DNA of 64,000 bases. It comes from Zymomonas mobilis subsp. pomaceae ATCC 29192 (GTDB lineage Bacteria > Pseudomonadota > Alphaproteobacteria > Sphingomonadales > Sphingomonadaceae). The position numbers were made by a program, and so were the translations under genes. Of this stretch, positions 56,404-64,000 are shown in pieces; the stretch's first letter is position 1, and every line of letters starts with the position of its first letter. The DNA is taken from positions 1,925,866 through 1,989,865 of the forward strand of contig NC_015709.1 in assembly GCF_000218875.1 (NCBI RefSeq). Reading direction: 5' to 3'. The notes beneath the pieces were generated by a model. It worked only from the letters and a program-made list of their open reading frames with translations. It made no database searches and had not been told where the DNA came from.

Positions 56404-59400
56404 TTAGGATTCAACACGATTGCGGCCATTATTTTTTGCCCAATAAAGCATGTTATCCGCTCTATCGAGAGCCACAGAGATGTTATCATCCGGCTTCATT
56501 TCAAAAAGGCCGATACTGACAGTAATTTTTAGCTCGGTATCATTATTCTTAACAATCAAAGTCGTAAATTCATGGCGAATACGTTCAGCAATATTGTGAG
56601 ATATTTCAAGAGAAGCCGCGATAGCGATAACAAATTCATCACCGCCATACCGTCCGGCGAAATCATTCTGTCGGATATTATTCCGAATGATATTAGCAGC
56701 TTTTCGCATAACCGTATCACCGACTAAATGACCATAGCGATCGTTAATATTTTTAAAGTGATCGACATCCAACATAGCCAGGGAAATGGTCCTATTTTGT
56801 TCCGCCGCTTCTTGTTGAATGCGGGCTAACTCGATCATTAAAGCGCGCCGGTTTAAAAGTCCCGTTAAGACATCTGTATTTGCCAAGGCACTTAATTGCT
56901 GATTGGCTTGCTGTAGTTCAAAGGTTCGATTGTCAACAAGATTTTGAAGACGTTTTGTCTGCCTTTTTAATAAGAAAGTCCGAAGTATAATAATAAGATA
57001 GAGCCCTACTAGAACAATAAGGACGACGACGACGCTTATTTCCCAATGTTCATACCAGTGAGGCGCAATCGTAAAATAGAAGGTTTCTTCCTTGCTATAG
57101 GCATGAAGACCTGACGTTTCTGCGCGTATATGTAAAGCATAGTGGCCACTACGCAGATTAGTATAAATGGCGATGGGTGGGGTATTAAAAGGGACGGTGA
57201 TCCACTGAGAATCAACGCCTTCCAGCTTATAACTATAGGTTACATCTCGGGGCGCACTATAATCCAACAGAATAAAACCGATTCGAAGGGAACGCGCTGT
57301 AGGCGGTACTTCAAAAGTTTGATTGAGGGTCGGTAGTTGACCAAAATTTATCGGCTTTTCATTGATTTCTGCCATCGTTACCTGCAAATCGCCAGATTTG
57401 CTATTTTGCGGTAAAGAGGAGGAAAACAGAATTTGTTCTGGGGCTATAACCGTCAAGCCATTGGTTCCACCAAAAAGAATAGACCCATCATCGGCTAAAG
57501 CTGAAGTCCGTTGGCTAAAATGACCGCTTGAAACATGATCACGCTCTCCCAAAACAAAGCTTTGACGGCGCGCAGGATCTAAAACTGAAATACCGTCTGA
57601 ACTAGAGGCCCAGATATATCCGAATTTATTGACAATAAGGCGGTTGATTTCATCAGCAGAAGGCCGGTCTTTGTGATAAAAATTCTGAAAATCATATCCC
57701 CTTCTGGAATTAGGAGAAAATTGGCTAATTCCATTAAAGCTGCCGACCAACATAGTCGATTCTTTTGCTGCAAGTGATGTAATGAAACTGCGCGGGAAAA
57801 TACGCGGATTTTCAGAATGGCTTAGAATATTGTCAAAACCATTAACATTGTTCTTATGGATACTGATACCATTTGCAGTGGCGATCCAGACTTCATTATC
57901 CGAACGTATGGCAATATCTTTTATATGATCGCTGATTAAACTCCTGCTATCATCAGCATTATGCGTAAAATAAGAAACTTTTTCAGTTGCTCTATCTTTT
58001 ATATAAAGACCACTATTGGTTCCGATAAATAAATTATACTTTGTTTCGGCAAGAGCTGTAATTGTTTTCTTACTTAAAAAGTCATCCATAAGAGAAGTGA
58101 CTGAAAGATTTTTCGGATCGATACGCGCCAAACCTAATGATCCAGCAAGAATAGCGCCATCTTTGGCTTGTAAGAAAGCCCGAACAGGTTGAGACACCTG
58201 CAAACCAGTAAGACTTAATTTTTGAATTTGTGTACGGTGGCGGTCAATAATATTGATCATGCCATTTTGTAGACCAATCCAGATGCGTCCTTTTTCATCT
58301 GACAAAAGACCCGTAACAGAATCGCTAATCATCCCGCTTTTATCGACAAGAACATCCGGGATATTAAATGCAATAGAAGGATGGGGGTCCCATCTTGAGA
58401 CGCCCCGATCAGTAGCAACCCAAATGCCGCCGTCTCTATCCGTCATTAAGGAAAGTATATTATTTCCGCTGATAGAATGTGTGTTGAGCGGATTATGCGT
58501 CCATGTCTTAACATATCCAGTATATTCTTCACCTTGGGGGGCACACAGCTGGCCTTTGGTGCCCGCTGTCCAAAAGGCATAGTCAACAATACCGCCTCCC
58601 ATAGTGGCAATCCAAATATGGTTATCCGGTAATTCTGCAAAACCGTGAATAGCCCTGTGATTTATATAGGAAGAAGAGGCTTTCAAAGATTCTGGCTGAT
58701 AGATTTCGCCACTCGGGGTAATATAAAGACCCCCATAAAATGCAGATCCTACCCAAAGACGATCATCTCTATCCTGATAAAGAGTCGTAATTCTACTAGT
58801 AAGAAGGTTTTCTATATCTTGGGAAGCCGTATGTAGTCTTGTAAAAGCGGTCTCTTTTGTATGACGAAAAAATAGGCCATCGCCGCTCGCTAGCCAAAGT
58901 GTTCCATCTTTTGCATTAAGTATATCGGTTATACGATTGATTTTCTTTCCCGCCGCCACCGGCCAAAGCTTTTCATAATGGATTGTTGAATCATGCGGGC
59001 CTAAATGACCAATTCCCGCATCTGAAATTATCCAAAAGCCAGAATGGTTATCAGAATTAATAGCTTGAACGGCCAGACCTCGACCGGCCGGCGCATCGGA
59101 CGGGACGGGATCAAAAAAATTAGTGTGAGGATCAAAACGAATAATACCAGCTGTTGCTGTTCCTAACAGGAACCCTCCTTGTGGATGGGGGCGCATCGTA
59201 TGAATAACACTATCAGGTAAGCTGTGCGGAACATGGGCTTGGGCCCGAAATAACTGAATATGCAGCCCATCAAACCGAAACAAACCATTATCGACATTGA
59301 TCCACATGATACCATCAGAATCTTGCATGATGGCATTCACCGTTGTTTGTGGCAAATTAGGAATCATGCCCATATCTGTAAAAAAGGCAGGCTGAAGACT

Positions 59401-59646
59401 GTGCCAATCGCGGATGGAATCAATGATTCCAGATAGATGAAAGGATTTTTCAGACTGACATTTTTTATTGATTACTGATTCACGAGAAGAGGGGATGTCC
59501 GTTTTTGAAGTGGTTTGGTAAATATTTTTCGCGACAGCATGAAGGGGCGTGGTAAAAATAAACGAAGCTAAAAATACCGACACTAAAAAGTTTTTTAGAT
59601 GCGGCATTTTTAATTTACTCAATATTCTCATGCTAATTGGTATCAT
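56404..59646 (-). CDS. Periplasmic-sensor diguanylate cyclase (propeller, Y_Y_Y, GGDEF)
   Basis: 1080 residues. N-terminal signal/anchor (~15-40), a large periplasmic two-component-regulator propeller (~75-750; repeats such as DSDGIMWINVDNGLFRFDG, DRDGGIWVATDRGVSRWDP), a Y_Y_Y domain (~780-870; YSYKLEGVDSQWITV), a membrane helix (~880-905), a coiled coil, and GGDEF at the end (motif at 1001-1005). The RQND I-site sits five residues before GGDEF, implying product inhibition by cyclic di-GMP. No kinase domain. Ligand unknown. Start uncertain (other Met at 6 and 14). Confidence 0.88.
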   Translation of the reverse strand: MIPISMRILSKLKMPHLKNFLVSVFLASFIFTTPLHAVAKNIYQTTSKTDIPSSRESVINKKCQSEKSFHLSGIIDSIRDWHSLQPAFFTDMGMIPNLPQTTVNAIMQDSDGIMWINVDNGLFRFDGLHIQLFRAQAHVPHSLPDSVIHTMRPHPQGGFLLGTATAGIIRFDPHTNFFDPVPSDAPAGRGLAVQAINSDNHSGFWIISDAGIGHLGPHDSTIHYEKLWPVAAGKKINRITDILNAKDGTLWLASGDGLFFRHTKETAFTRLHTASQDIENLLTSRITTLYQDRDDRLWVGSAFYGGLYITPSGEIYQPESLKASSSYINHRAIHGFAELPDNHIWIATMGGGIVDYAFWTAGTKGQLCAPQGEEYTGYVKTWTHNPLNTHSISGNNILSLMTDRDGGIWVATDRGVSRWDPHPSIAFNIPDVLVDKSGMISDSVTGLLSDEKGRIWIGLQNGMINIIDRHRTQIQKLSLTGLQVSQPVRAFLQAKDGAILAGSLGLARIDPKNLSVTSLMDDFLSKKTITALAETKYNLFIGTNSGLYIKDRATEKVSYFTHNADDSRSLISDHIKDIAIRSDNEVWIATANGISIHKNNVNGFDNILSHSENPRIFPRSFITSLAAKESTMLVGSFNGISQFSPNSRRGYDFQNFYHKDRPSADEINRLIVNKFGYIWASSSDGISVLDPARRQSFVLGERDHVSSGHFSQRTSALADDGSILFGGTNGLTVIAPEQILFSSSLPQNSKSGDLQVTMAEINEKPINFGQLPTLNQTFEVPPTARSLRIGFILLDYSAPRDVTYSYKLEGVDSQWITVPFNTPPIAIYTNLRSGHYALHIRAETSGLHAYSKEETFYFTIAPHWYEHWEISVVVVLIVLVGLYLIIILRTFLLKRQTKRLQNLVDNRTFELQQANQQLSALANTDVLTGLLNRRALMIELARIQQEAAEQNRTISLAMLDVDHFKNINDRYGHLVGDTVMRKAANIIRNNIRQNDFAGRYGGDEFVIAIAASLEISHNIAERIRHEFTTLIVKNNDTELKITVSIGLFEMKPDDNISVALDRADNMLYWAKNNGRNRVES

Positions 59647-59888
59647 GTAATATTTACAAATTTCAAAGTAAGAGTACTTAAAAAAAAGATATTTTCACTA
59701 TTAATAACAAAAAATCACTATATTAAAAGCAATGGCAAAGATAGATCCTTGATAGGTAGTATATTTAACTTATTATGATTTTTTTTCCTAAAAAGAAAAA
59801 GAAATTTTATAAAAAATAATTATTTTTTATATTTGTAGATTTTTTAAATTTTATTGCTTTTTGTAATTTTTATTACTTTTAACTTTTG

Positions 59889-61250
59889 TTAAATAGCACG
59901 ACTAAAGCCAGTATTTTTTTTGCGGCGATAAGTATCGAAGACCGCTGCAACAATACGGACAAAAGGACGTCCTTCTTGGGTTAAGACAATTTTTTGTCCA
60001 TCAAGGCTAACCAATCCTTCTTCTTGTAACTGCACAAGATCATGCCATTCTGATTCAAGATTAAGATCAGAGGCCATTTCTGATAAATCTACTGAAAAGT
60101 TACACATTAAAGCACTGATTATTTTTGATCGGCACTGATCTTCTAAAGATATAGTGATGCCACGGGTAGAGGCTAAACCTTTATCCTTAATGGCTTCGCT
60201 GTAGGTGCTAATATCAGCTATGTTTTGAATATAAGCATCTGAAAAAGTTGAAATAGCAGAGGCGCCAATACCAATAAGGACAGGTTCGTTATCCGTAGTA
60301 TAGCCCTGAAAATTACGTGATAAGGTTTGATTATCAGCTGCAACCCTCAGCAAATCTTGTTTTTTTGCAAAATGATCTATGCCGATCGGATAATAGCCTT
60401 GATCCTGTAAGAGGGTGGAAATAAGTTGCGCCTGTTCAAAACGGGCCTGCGCATCAGGTAGGGCCGCGCTGTTAATTAATTTTTGGTTGGCTTTTCGTTC
60501 TGGAAGATGGGCGTATCCAAAACAGGCAATTCGGTCTGGCGATAATTGGGCTATTTTTTCACAGTTGAAGCGGATTTCCTCAAGATTTTGACCCGGAAGC
60601 CCATATAGCAAATCAAAATTAACCTGACGGATGCCGGCTACACGCAAATCTTTCGTCGCTTGTTCTACTTGTTGAAAAGGTTGTATCCGGCCGATAGCTT
60701 CTTGGATATGAAGATTAAAGTCTTGTACACCGAGACTCGCGCGGTTAACGCCCAGATCAAAAAGCCCCTGACAGAAGGTTGTATCAAGATAACGAGGGTC
60801 TAACTCAACCGCATGGGAAATATAATCTGCAAAATTAAAATGGTTTTGTAAGGCTTTGACGATCTCCGCCATGCCGTTTAGGCCGAGTATAGAAGGGGTT
60901 CCGCCCCCCCATGATAAATGACCAATAGTCAGATTATGCGGAATATATCGTCCAACTGTATATATCTCTTTTAATAAAGTTGCCCCATAGGCATCAATAA
61001 CGTCCTGACGCTGGACAACCCGTGTGTGACAGCCGCAATAATGACAGAGCTGACGACAAAAGGGGACATGAAGATAAACTGACACCCGACTTTTGGGGGC
61101 AATGTTTCTGAGTCGATTTTGATGATCTTCGGGCGTGATTCTATTGTGGAAATCAGCAGCGGTTGGATAGGAGGTATAACGAGGAACATTCCGCTCTGCA
61201 TAACGCATAACAAATTTTTGTCTCAAGGGCGCTGCTGATAAAGTAGACAT
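59889..61250 (-). CDS. hemN: Oxygen-independent coproporphyrinogen III oxidase
   Basis: Radical-SAM enzyme for anaerobic haem synthesis. HVPFCRQLCHYCGC carries CxxxCxxC, followed by GGGTPSIL, ELDPRYL and the HemN C-terminal domain. I chose ATG 61250 (MSTLSAAPLRQ, 453 residues); start codons 7 and 10 codons upstream are possible. Fits the largely anaerobic life of this organism. The spacer to pdc is long. Confidence 0.93.
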   Translation of the reverse strand: MSTLSAAPLRQKFVMRYAERNVPRYTSYPTAADFHNRITPEDHQNRLRNIAPKSRVSVYLHVPFCRQLCHYCGCHTRVVQRQDVIDAYGATLLKEIYTVGRYIPHNLTIGHLSWGGGTPSILGLNGMAEIVKALQNHFNFADYISHAVELDPRYLDTTFCQGLFDLGVNRASLGVQDFNLHIQEAIGRIQPFQQVEQATKDLRVAGIRQVNFDLLYGLPGQNLEEIRFNCEKIAQLSPDRIACFGYAHLPERKANQKLINSAALPDAQARFEQAQLISTLLQDQGYYPIGIDHFAKKQDLLRVAADNQTLSRNFQGYTTDNEPVLIGIGASAISTFSDAYIQNIADISTYSEAIKDKGLASTRGITISLEDQCRSKIISALMCNFSVDLSEMASDLNLESEWHDLVQLQEEGLVSLDGQKIVLTQEGRPFVRIVAAVFDTYRRKKNTGFSRAI

Positions 61251-61630
61251 GCGTTTTCTCGGTTTCCTCATTATTTTCAAACAGTATGAACTGAAATACT
61301 ATCCTTGTTTGTCAAGCAGCGTAGTGTTTCTTATTTTTGAAATAAAAAAATATCATTCCTAATCGAAAAAATTGAGTTATATTTTTATATAAAGCATAGT
61401 CTGCTTTTATCCTTATAAAGCACGCTTATTTGAATATTTTTGTAAATTAGGCTGAAATACTGAAAATATTGCCTTTCTCATCTGTTCAAACTTTAAATTT
61501 TCATAGCCTTATGCCTTGTCTTACAGTGGGTTTATCATCCAACTACGCAAATTATATCCTGAACAAATTTTGTTAATACACAACTTTGGGTTGACTTGCG
61601 GAAAATAAAATATCACGAGAGTGCACACCG

Positions 61631-61999
61631 GTGCGGAAAGGTTTCCGTTTTAAGGATCAGACGGAGGGAAAGGCTTTGTCAGTGTTGCGATATAATAATA
61701 GCAGCTCATTGATAAAGCCGGTCGCTCAGGTTTGGCAGCTCTGGTTTTGTTCTGCCCTGCCTTATCTCGGATATAATGCGCAATTTGTTAAGATTGCCAA
61801 AGGTACTTTTCAAAAGTCTTCTTTGGTAACTTCAAATTTCAGTTACGTTTCCAAGGCCGGTTATGATTCCCAGTTTACCTTTGATAAGATAAAGGTGGCA
61901 CGCTCTATTAAGCGATTTTTGATGGTTGGTTATATCCAATATAATCACTTAATCCAAAAATGGGTCTATAGCTTTTCCCGTCATGACAACAGGCTGTAA
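61631..61999 (+). CDS. Doubtful 122-codon ORF upstream of pdc
   Basis: GTG start, no clear ribosome site, and a composition (many aromatic, Ser, Lys) unlike known domains. It lies in the ~900-base hemN-pdc spacer, which is otherwise empty. May be chance or a leader-region remnant. Confidence 0.2.
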   Translation: MRKGFRFKDQTEGKALSVLRYNNSSSLIKPVAQVWQLWFCSALPYLGYNAQFVKIAKGTFQKSSLVTSNFSYVSKAGYDSQFTFDKIKVARSIKRFLMVGYIQYNHLIQKWVYSFSRHDNRL

Positions 62000-62189
62000 A
62001 GATGATCATATTGAGCCCTGATAATTTTTTTCTTAAAAAAAACAGAAGACTTTCAGTCCTTTGCGGGGATGTTCATCATTCAGACTTTGATTTGTCAAAA
62101 AATGTCTATAGCTAAATCTGGAGCGACACCTTAGAGGTTTCTGGGTCATCCTGATTCAGACATAGTGTTTTGAATATATGGAGTAAGCA

Positions 62190-63893
62190 ATGAGTTATAC
62201 CGTCGGTACCTATTTAGCGGAGCGGCTTGTCCAGATGGGCCTGAAGCACCACTTCGCTGTCGCGGGCGATTACAACCTCGTCCTTCTTGATAACCTGCTT
62301 TTGAACAAAAACATGGAGCAGGTTTATTGCTGTAATGAGCTGAACTGCGGTTTCAGTGCTGAAGGTTATGCCCGTGCTAAAGGTGCAGCTGCTGCTGTTG
62401 TTACCTATAGCGTTGGTGCTCTTTCTGCATTTGATGCTATCGGTGGTGCTTATGCCGAAAACCTTCCGGTCGTTTTGATCTCTGGTGCGCCAAACAACAA
62501 CGATCACGCTGCTGGTCATGTTTTGCATCACGCTCTTGGCAAAACCGACTATCACTATCAGCTGGAAATGGCCAAAAGCATTACAGCTGCTGCTGAAGCG
62601 ATCTATACGCCAGAAGAAGCTCCGGCTAAAATCGATCACGTTATCAAGACGGCTCTTCGTGAGAAAAAGCCGGTTTATCTTGAAATCGCTTGTAACATTG
62701 CTTCAATGCCTTGTGCCGCTCCTGGCCCAGCAAGTGCTTTGTTCAATGATGAAGCCAGCGACGAAGCATCCTTGAATGCTGCCGTTGATGAAACCATCAA
62801 ATTCCTTTCCAGCCGTGAAAAAGTTACCGTTCTTGTCGGTAGCAAACTTCGCGCTGCTGGTGCTGAAGAAGCTACCGTCAAATTCACGGATGCTTTAGGT
62901 GCTGCTGTTGCTACGATGGCTGCCGCCAAGAGCTTCTTCCCAGAAGATAACGCTAACTACATCGGTACCTCATGGGGTGAAGTCAGCTATCCGGGTGTTG
63001 AAAAGACGATGAAAGAAGCCGATGCGACGATCGCATTAGCGCCGATTTTCAACGACTATTCAACCACTGGTTGGACTGATCTTCCAGATCCTAAGAAGCT
63101 GGTTCTTGCTGAACCGCGTTGCGTCACCGTGGGTGGCACGCGTTTCCCAAGCGTTCATCTGAAAGATTATCTGACGCGTCTGTCTCAGAAAGTCTCCAAG
63201 AAGACTGCTTCTTTAGACTTCTTCAAGTCCCTGAATGCTGGTGAACTGAAGAAAGCCGCTCCGGCTGATCCAAGTGCTCCGTTGGTTAACGCAGAAATCG
63301 CCCGTCAGGTCGAAGCTCTGTTGACCCCGGAAACCACCTTGATCGCTGAAACGGGTGATTCATGGTTCAATGCTCAGCGTATGAAGCTCCCGAAGGGTGC
63401 TCGCGTTGAATATGAAATGCAGTGGGGTCACATCGGTTGGTCCGTTCCTGCCGCCTTCGGTTATGCTGTTGGTGCTCCGGAACGTCGTAACATCCTGATG
63501 GTTGGTGATGGTTCCTTCCAGCTGACGGCTCAGGAAGTCGCTCAGATGGTTCGCCGCAAATTGCCGGTTATCATCTTCTTGATCAATAACTATGGTTACA
63601 CCATTGAAGTTATGATCCATGATGGTCCGTACAACAACGTCAAGAACTGGGATTATGCCGGTCTGATGGAAGTGTTCAACGGCAATGGTGGTTTCGACAG
63701 CGGCGCTGGTAAAGGCCTGAAGGCTAAAACCGGTGGCGAATTAGCCGATGCTATTAAGGTTGCTCTTGCAAACACGGGTGGCCCAACCTTGATTGAATGC
63801 TTCATCGGTCGCGAAGATTGCACCGAAGAGCTGGTCAAATGGGGTAAGCGCGTTGCTGCTGCCAATAGCCGTAAGCCTGTTGCCAGACTTTAA
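62190..63893 (+). CDS. pdc: Pyruvate decarboxylase
   Basis: TPP-dependent enzyme converting pyruvate to acetaldehyde and CO2, the key step of the Zymomonas ethanol pathway. Active-site residues are all present: Asp27 (AGDYNL), Glu50 (CNELNCG), His113/His114 (HVLHHALG) and Glu473 (GYTIEVMI). The TPP motif runs from [12 protein letters not shown] to INNYGYT. 567 residues against the 568 I recall for ZM4, ending KPVARL. GGAG lies 6 nt before the ATG. Codons are strongly biased towards highly expressed genes, and a strong terminator follows. Confidence 0.98.
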   Translation: MSYTVGTYLAERLVQMGLKHHFAVAGDYNLVLLDNLLLNKNMEQVYCCNELNCGFSAEGYARAKGAAAAVVTYSVGALSAFDAIGGAYAENLPVVLISGAPNNNDHAAGHVLHHALGKTDYHYQLEMAKSITAAAEAIYTPEEAPAKIDHVIKTALREKKPVYLEIACNIASMPCAAPGPASALFNDEASDEASLNAAVDETIKFLSSREKVTVLVGSKLRAAGAEEATVKFTDALGAAVATMAAAKSFFPEDNANYIGTSWGEVSYPGVEKTMKEADATIALAPIFNDYSTTGWTDLPDPKKLVLAEPRCVTVGGTRFPSVHLKDYLTRLSQKVSKKTASLDFFKSLNAGELKKAAPADPSAPLVNAEIARQVEALLTPETTLIAETGDSWFNAQRMKLPKGARVEYEMQWGHIGWSVPAAFGYAVGAPERRNILMVGDGSFQLTAQEVAQMVRRKLPVIIFLINNYGYTIEVMIHDGPYNNVKNWDYAGLMEVFNGNGGFDSGAGKGLKAKTGGELADAIKVALANTGGPTLIECFIGREDCTEELVKWGKRVAAANSRKPVARL

Positions 63894-63914
63894 GTTTTAA
63901 AATTTAAAACTTAA
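63890..63914. repeat. Perfect palindrome at the pdc stop codon
   Basis: 12-base arms (TTAAGTTTTAAA and its complement) around one central base. The pdc TAA stop is inside the left arm. All A/T except two G/C pairs, so a weak hairpin. Confidence 0.6.
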
Positions 63915-63935
63915 ATAAGTTTTAGGCTAAAGATG

Positions 63936-63967
63936 CCCACCCGATACATTCGGGTGGGTTTTCTTTT
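63936..63967 (+). terminator. pdc terminator
   Basis: CCCACCCGA/TCGGGTGGG 9-bp GC-rich stem with a 5-nt loop, then TTTTCTTTTTT. Confidence 0.93.
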
Positions 63968-64000
63968 TTATATTGGAAGCCGTTGTTTATAGGGGTGTAA

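Noticed and set aside
61304..61316. CTTG-TTTGT-CAAG upstream of hemN as an FNR site
   Set aside because: Spacing and bases do not fit the FNR consensus TTGAT-N4-ATCAA.

Overview
The window is almost certainly from Zymomonas mobilis (Alphaproteobacteria, Sphingomonadales). The decisive gene is the complete pyruvate decarboxylase gene (pdc) at 62190-63893. Supporting signs are CtrA, a PhyR/EcfG general stress module, a MucR/Ros regulator, a DUF2141 protein, a bacterial ceramide-synthase-like protein, and moderately AT-rich DNA with very AT-rich spacers. The PDC differs from the ZM4/CP4-type sequence I remember at a few dozen positions, so a divergent subspecies such as pomaceae is likely. That is inference from memory, not a search.

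Layout. 0-9.3 kb: purE-purK, ubiA, a decayed IS5-type transposase, a DEAD-box helicase with a structured leader, nfuA-tsaB-rimI, mucR behind a strongly folded 96-nt RNA element, fur, and the iron-storage pair bfd-bfr with a Fur box. 9.5-19.4 kb: an inositol-monophosphatase-family enzyme, an S9 peptidase, asd, an alpha/beta hydrolase, phyR-ecfG without a visible nepR, an M23 peptidase, an ErpA/IscA-type protein and xthA. 19.4-33 kb is largely cell envelope: a GNAT/YghO-type ceramide-synthase candidate next to a fatty-acid hydroxylase, N-formylglutamate amidohydrolase, lptF-lptG, DUF2141, a diacylglycerol kinase, a Tam41-like putative CDP-DAG synthase, DsbD/ScsB and gamma-glutamyltranspeptidase. 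33-37 kb: ctrA, an XpaC-like/TelA pair and era.

37-45 kb looks like an accessory catabolic cluster lying between era and rnc. It encodes an ethanolamine-phosphate-phospho-lyase-like PLP enzyme, a divergent APH-type small-molecule kinase, an AraC-family regulator, an ethanolamine-type permease and an outer-membrane channel. Two 23-bp direct repeats spaced 41 bp apart precede the permease. Together these suggest uptake, O-phosphorylation and PLP-dependent phosphate elimination of an amino alcohol or hydroxy-amino acid. 45-53 kb: tRNA-Thr(UGU), rnc, an unrecognised winged-helix-like protein, a truncated SDR gene, a large TPR-glycosyltransferase and gmd-rmd (GDP-D-rhamnose). 53-64 kb: tRNA-Val(UAC), aguB-aguA (agmatine to putrescine), rpsD, a large periplasmic-sensor diguanylate cyclase, hemN and pdc with its terminator.

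The most interesting items are: the four-way-junction RNA in front of mucR; a perfect EcfG-type promoter pointing away from phyR into an unannotated antisense transcript or small ORF; the kinase/phospho-lyase/permease cluster with its repeats; and the diacylglycerol kinase plus Tam41-like pair. No CRISPR array, intact insertion sequence or prophage was seen.
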